Positions 63,280 to 64,000 of a stretch of 64,000 bases of DNA are shown here, piece after piece. Below the pieces are notes generated by a model. The model had not been told where the DNA came from, searched no databases, and saw nothing but the letters and a program-made list of their open reading frames with translations. Source of the stretch: CAJXII01 sp965242915 (GTDB lineage Bacteria > Campylobacterota > Campylobacteria > Campylobacterales > Arcobacteraceae); assembly GCA_965242915.1 (NCBI GenBank), contig CBDETN010000021.1, positions 74,401 through 138,400 of the forward strand. The letters run 5' to 3'. The translations under genes and the position numbers were made by a program. Numbering within the stretch: position 1 is the first letter of the stretch; each line of letters starts with the position of its first letter.

Positions 63280-64000
63280 CTGTTTGATTTTATAATTTCA
63301 TCTTTTAAAATTTCTTTATTTATTTTATTTTTATCATCTTGCTTCATTGGCATACTTTGTCTATAAATAATTATAGTTGGTATCATATATGTTGGAAGAT
63401 GTTTTTTAAGTTCAAATATTAGTTCATTTTTTGGAATTTCACCAATTCCTGTGTAAACTAAAGCAATCTCCTCTTCAATATCTTCATTTTTAATCCCAAA
63501 TACAGCACAAGCACTGATATTAGAAAAGTTATCTCTTAATACACTTTCAATCTCAACAGGGCTTATTCTATATCCACTTGATTTTATCATATCATCTTGT
63601 CTTGAAACAAAGTATAAATATCCCTCTTCATCTTTATATACAAAATCTCCGGTTGCAACGACTATTTCATTTGCTAAACCAGTTTCATTTTTAATTGCAT
63701 TTTTTAAAATATCAATAGATTTAAAACTATGATCAGTATCTTCTTTTGAATTCCAAAAGCCTTTATAAATCCCAGCACCTCGATGAATTAATTCTCCAAC
63801 CTCTCTTGATTTACATTCGTATCCTTCTTTATTTATAACATAAAGTTCAACATCAGGTATTGCTTTTCCAATAGAATTTGGTCTAATATTAAGTTGTGAT
63901 GGCTCTAAATATGCAGACCTAAAAGCCTCAGTATGCCCGATCATTGAATAAAAATCAGCTTTCATAAAATATTTTTCACAATTTTGAATCATTTTATTAG
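63276..64000 (-). CDS. Acyl-CoA/acyl-AMP ligase, C-terminal part (runs off window)
   Basis: Adenylate-forming enzyme. The visible part has MIGHTEAFRSAYLEPSQ, RPNSIGKAIPDVELYV, GELIHRGAGIYKGFW, TGDFVYKDEEGYLYFVSRQDD and SGYRISPVEIESVL (A5 to A8), and the catalytic lysine region near the end (DKNKINKE). The frame stays open to base 64000 (LIK before the first Met), so the N-terminal half lies outside. It resembles ligases linked to surface polysaccharide or modified-sugar clusters; substrate unknown. Confidence 0.85.
   Translation of the reverse strand, partial: NKMIQNCEKYFMKADFYSMIGHTEAFRSAYLEPSQLNIRPNSIGKAIPDVELYVINKEGYECKSREVGELIHRGAGIYKGFWNSKEDTDHSFKSIDILKNAIKNETGLANEIVVATGDFVYKDEEGYLYFVSRQDDMIKSSGYRISPVEIESVLRDNFSNISACAVFGIKNEDIEEEIALVYTGIGEIPKNELIFELKKHLPTYMIPTIIIYRQSMPMKQDDKNKINKEILKDEIIKSNS

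Overview
The window is AT-rich and comes from a Campylobacterota chromosome, most likely Arcobacteraceae. Evidence: the cluster rppH-lysC-hobA-holB-folP (HobA is a DnaA partner restricted to this phylum), a desulforubrerythrin of the Campylobacter Rrc type, a uvrD-truB-ispE-smpB neighbourhood, and TATAAT boxes with weak -35 regions. It carries ordinary housekeeping operons broken up by many insertion sequences (two IS21-type, two IS3-type and one IS256-type family) and one accessory gene cassette.

Layout. 1-3.5 kb: nested IS debris (IS21-A inside an IS3, next to an IS256 end, next to an IS21-B end, next to an ORF6N remnant). 3.5-9.7 kb: M16 peptidase, desulforubrerythrin, then the operon dapA-enoyl reductase-pgsA-rseP-yggS. 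9.7-10.4 kb: IS debris. 10.4-17.2 kb, minus strand: DciA-like gene, trpC, TPR lipoprotein, YkgJ-type protein, trmN6, dapD and two PPK2 polyphosphate kinases. 17.2-18.9 kb: a histidine-kinase 3' scrap, a complete IS3 and an IS256 3' scrap. 18.9-23.3 kb, minus strand: truB-ispE-smpB-purU-trmL, then cbpA behind a CIRCE-controlled promoter.

23.3-31.8 kb, minus strand, is the most unusual part. A tightly packed nine-gene cassette sits directly upstream of truB, between truB and what is left of uvrD. It encodes an ORF6N-PLD protein (split by IS21-A copy 2), a secreted or anchored nuclease-like protein, two small proteins, a glycine-zipper membrane protein, a class III nucleotidyl-cyclase-like protein, a leucine-rich-repeat protein, a coiled-coil J-domain protein and a membrane-anchored Mrr-like nuclease. 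I read it as a candidate conflict or defence operon, with the cyclase-like and glycine-zipper pair resembling a signal-plus-membrane-effector (Pycsar-like) design. This is inference.

31.8-35.8 kb is decayed: uvrD C-terminal fragment, IS21-B istB fragment, hybrid histidine kinase 3' fragment, one unknown small gene, and a CBS-GGDEF gene with both a frameshift and a stop. 35.8-41.8 kb: prmC, hemW, rppH-lysC-hobA-holB-folP. 41.8-45.2 kb: a CBS protein, a REC-PilZ-like protein, and a PAS protein truncated by a broken IS256. 45.2-55.6 kb: ackA-pta, uup, a Cache-like sensor, yqeY, a diguanylate cyclase, a TIGR02757 protein and a response regulator beheaded by an IS3. 55.7-64 kb: DedA, acnB, TAXI protein, nadE, a DegT-family protein lacking the usual PLP lysine, lpxK and the C-terminal part of an acyl-AMP ligase that runs off the window.

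At least five regulatory or signalling genes (two or three histidine kinases, a response regulator, a PAS protein and a diguanylate cyclase) are broken, which points to recent relaxed selection on signalling with active IS expansion.
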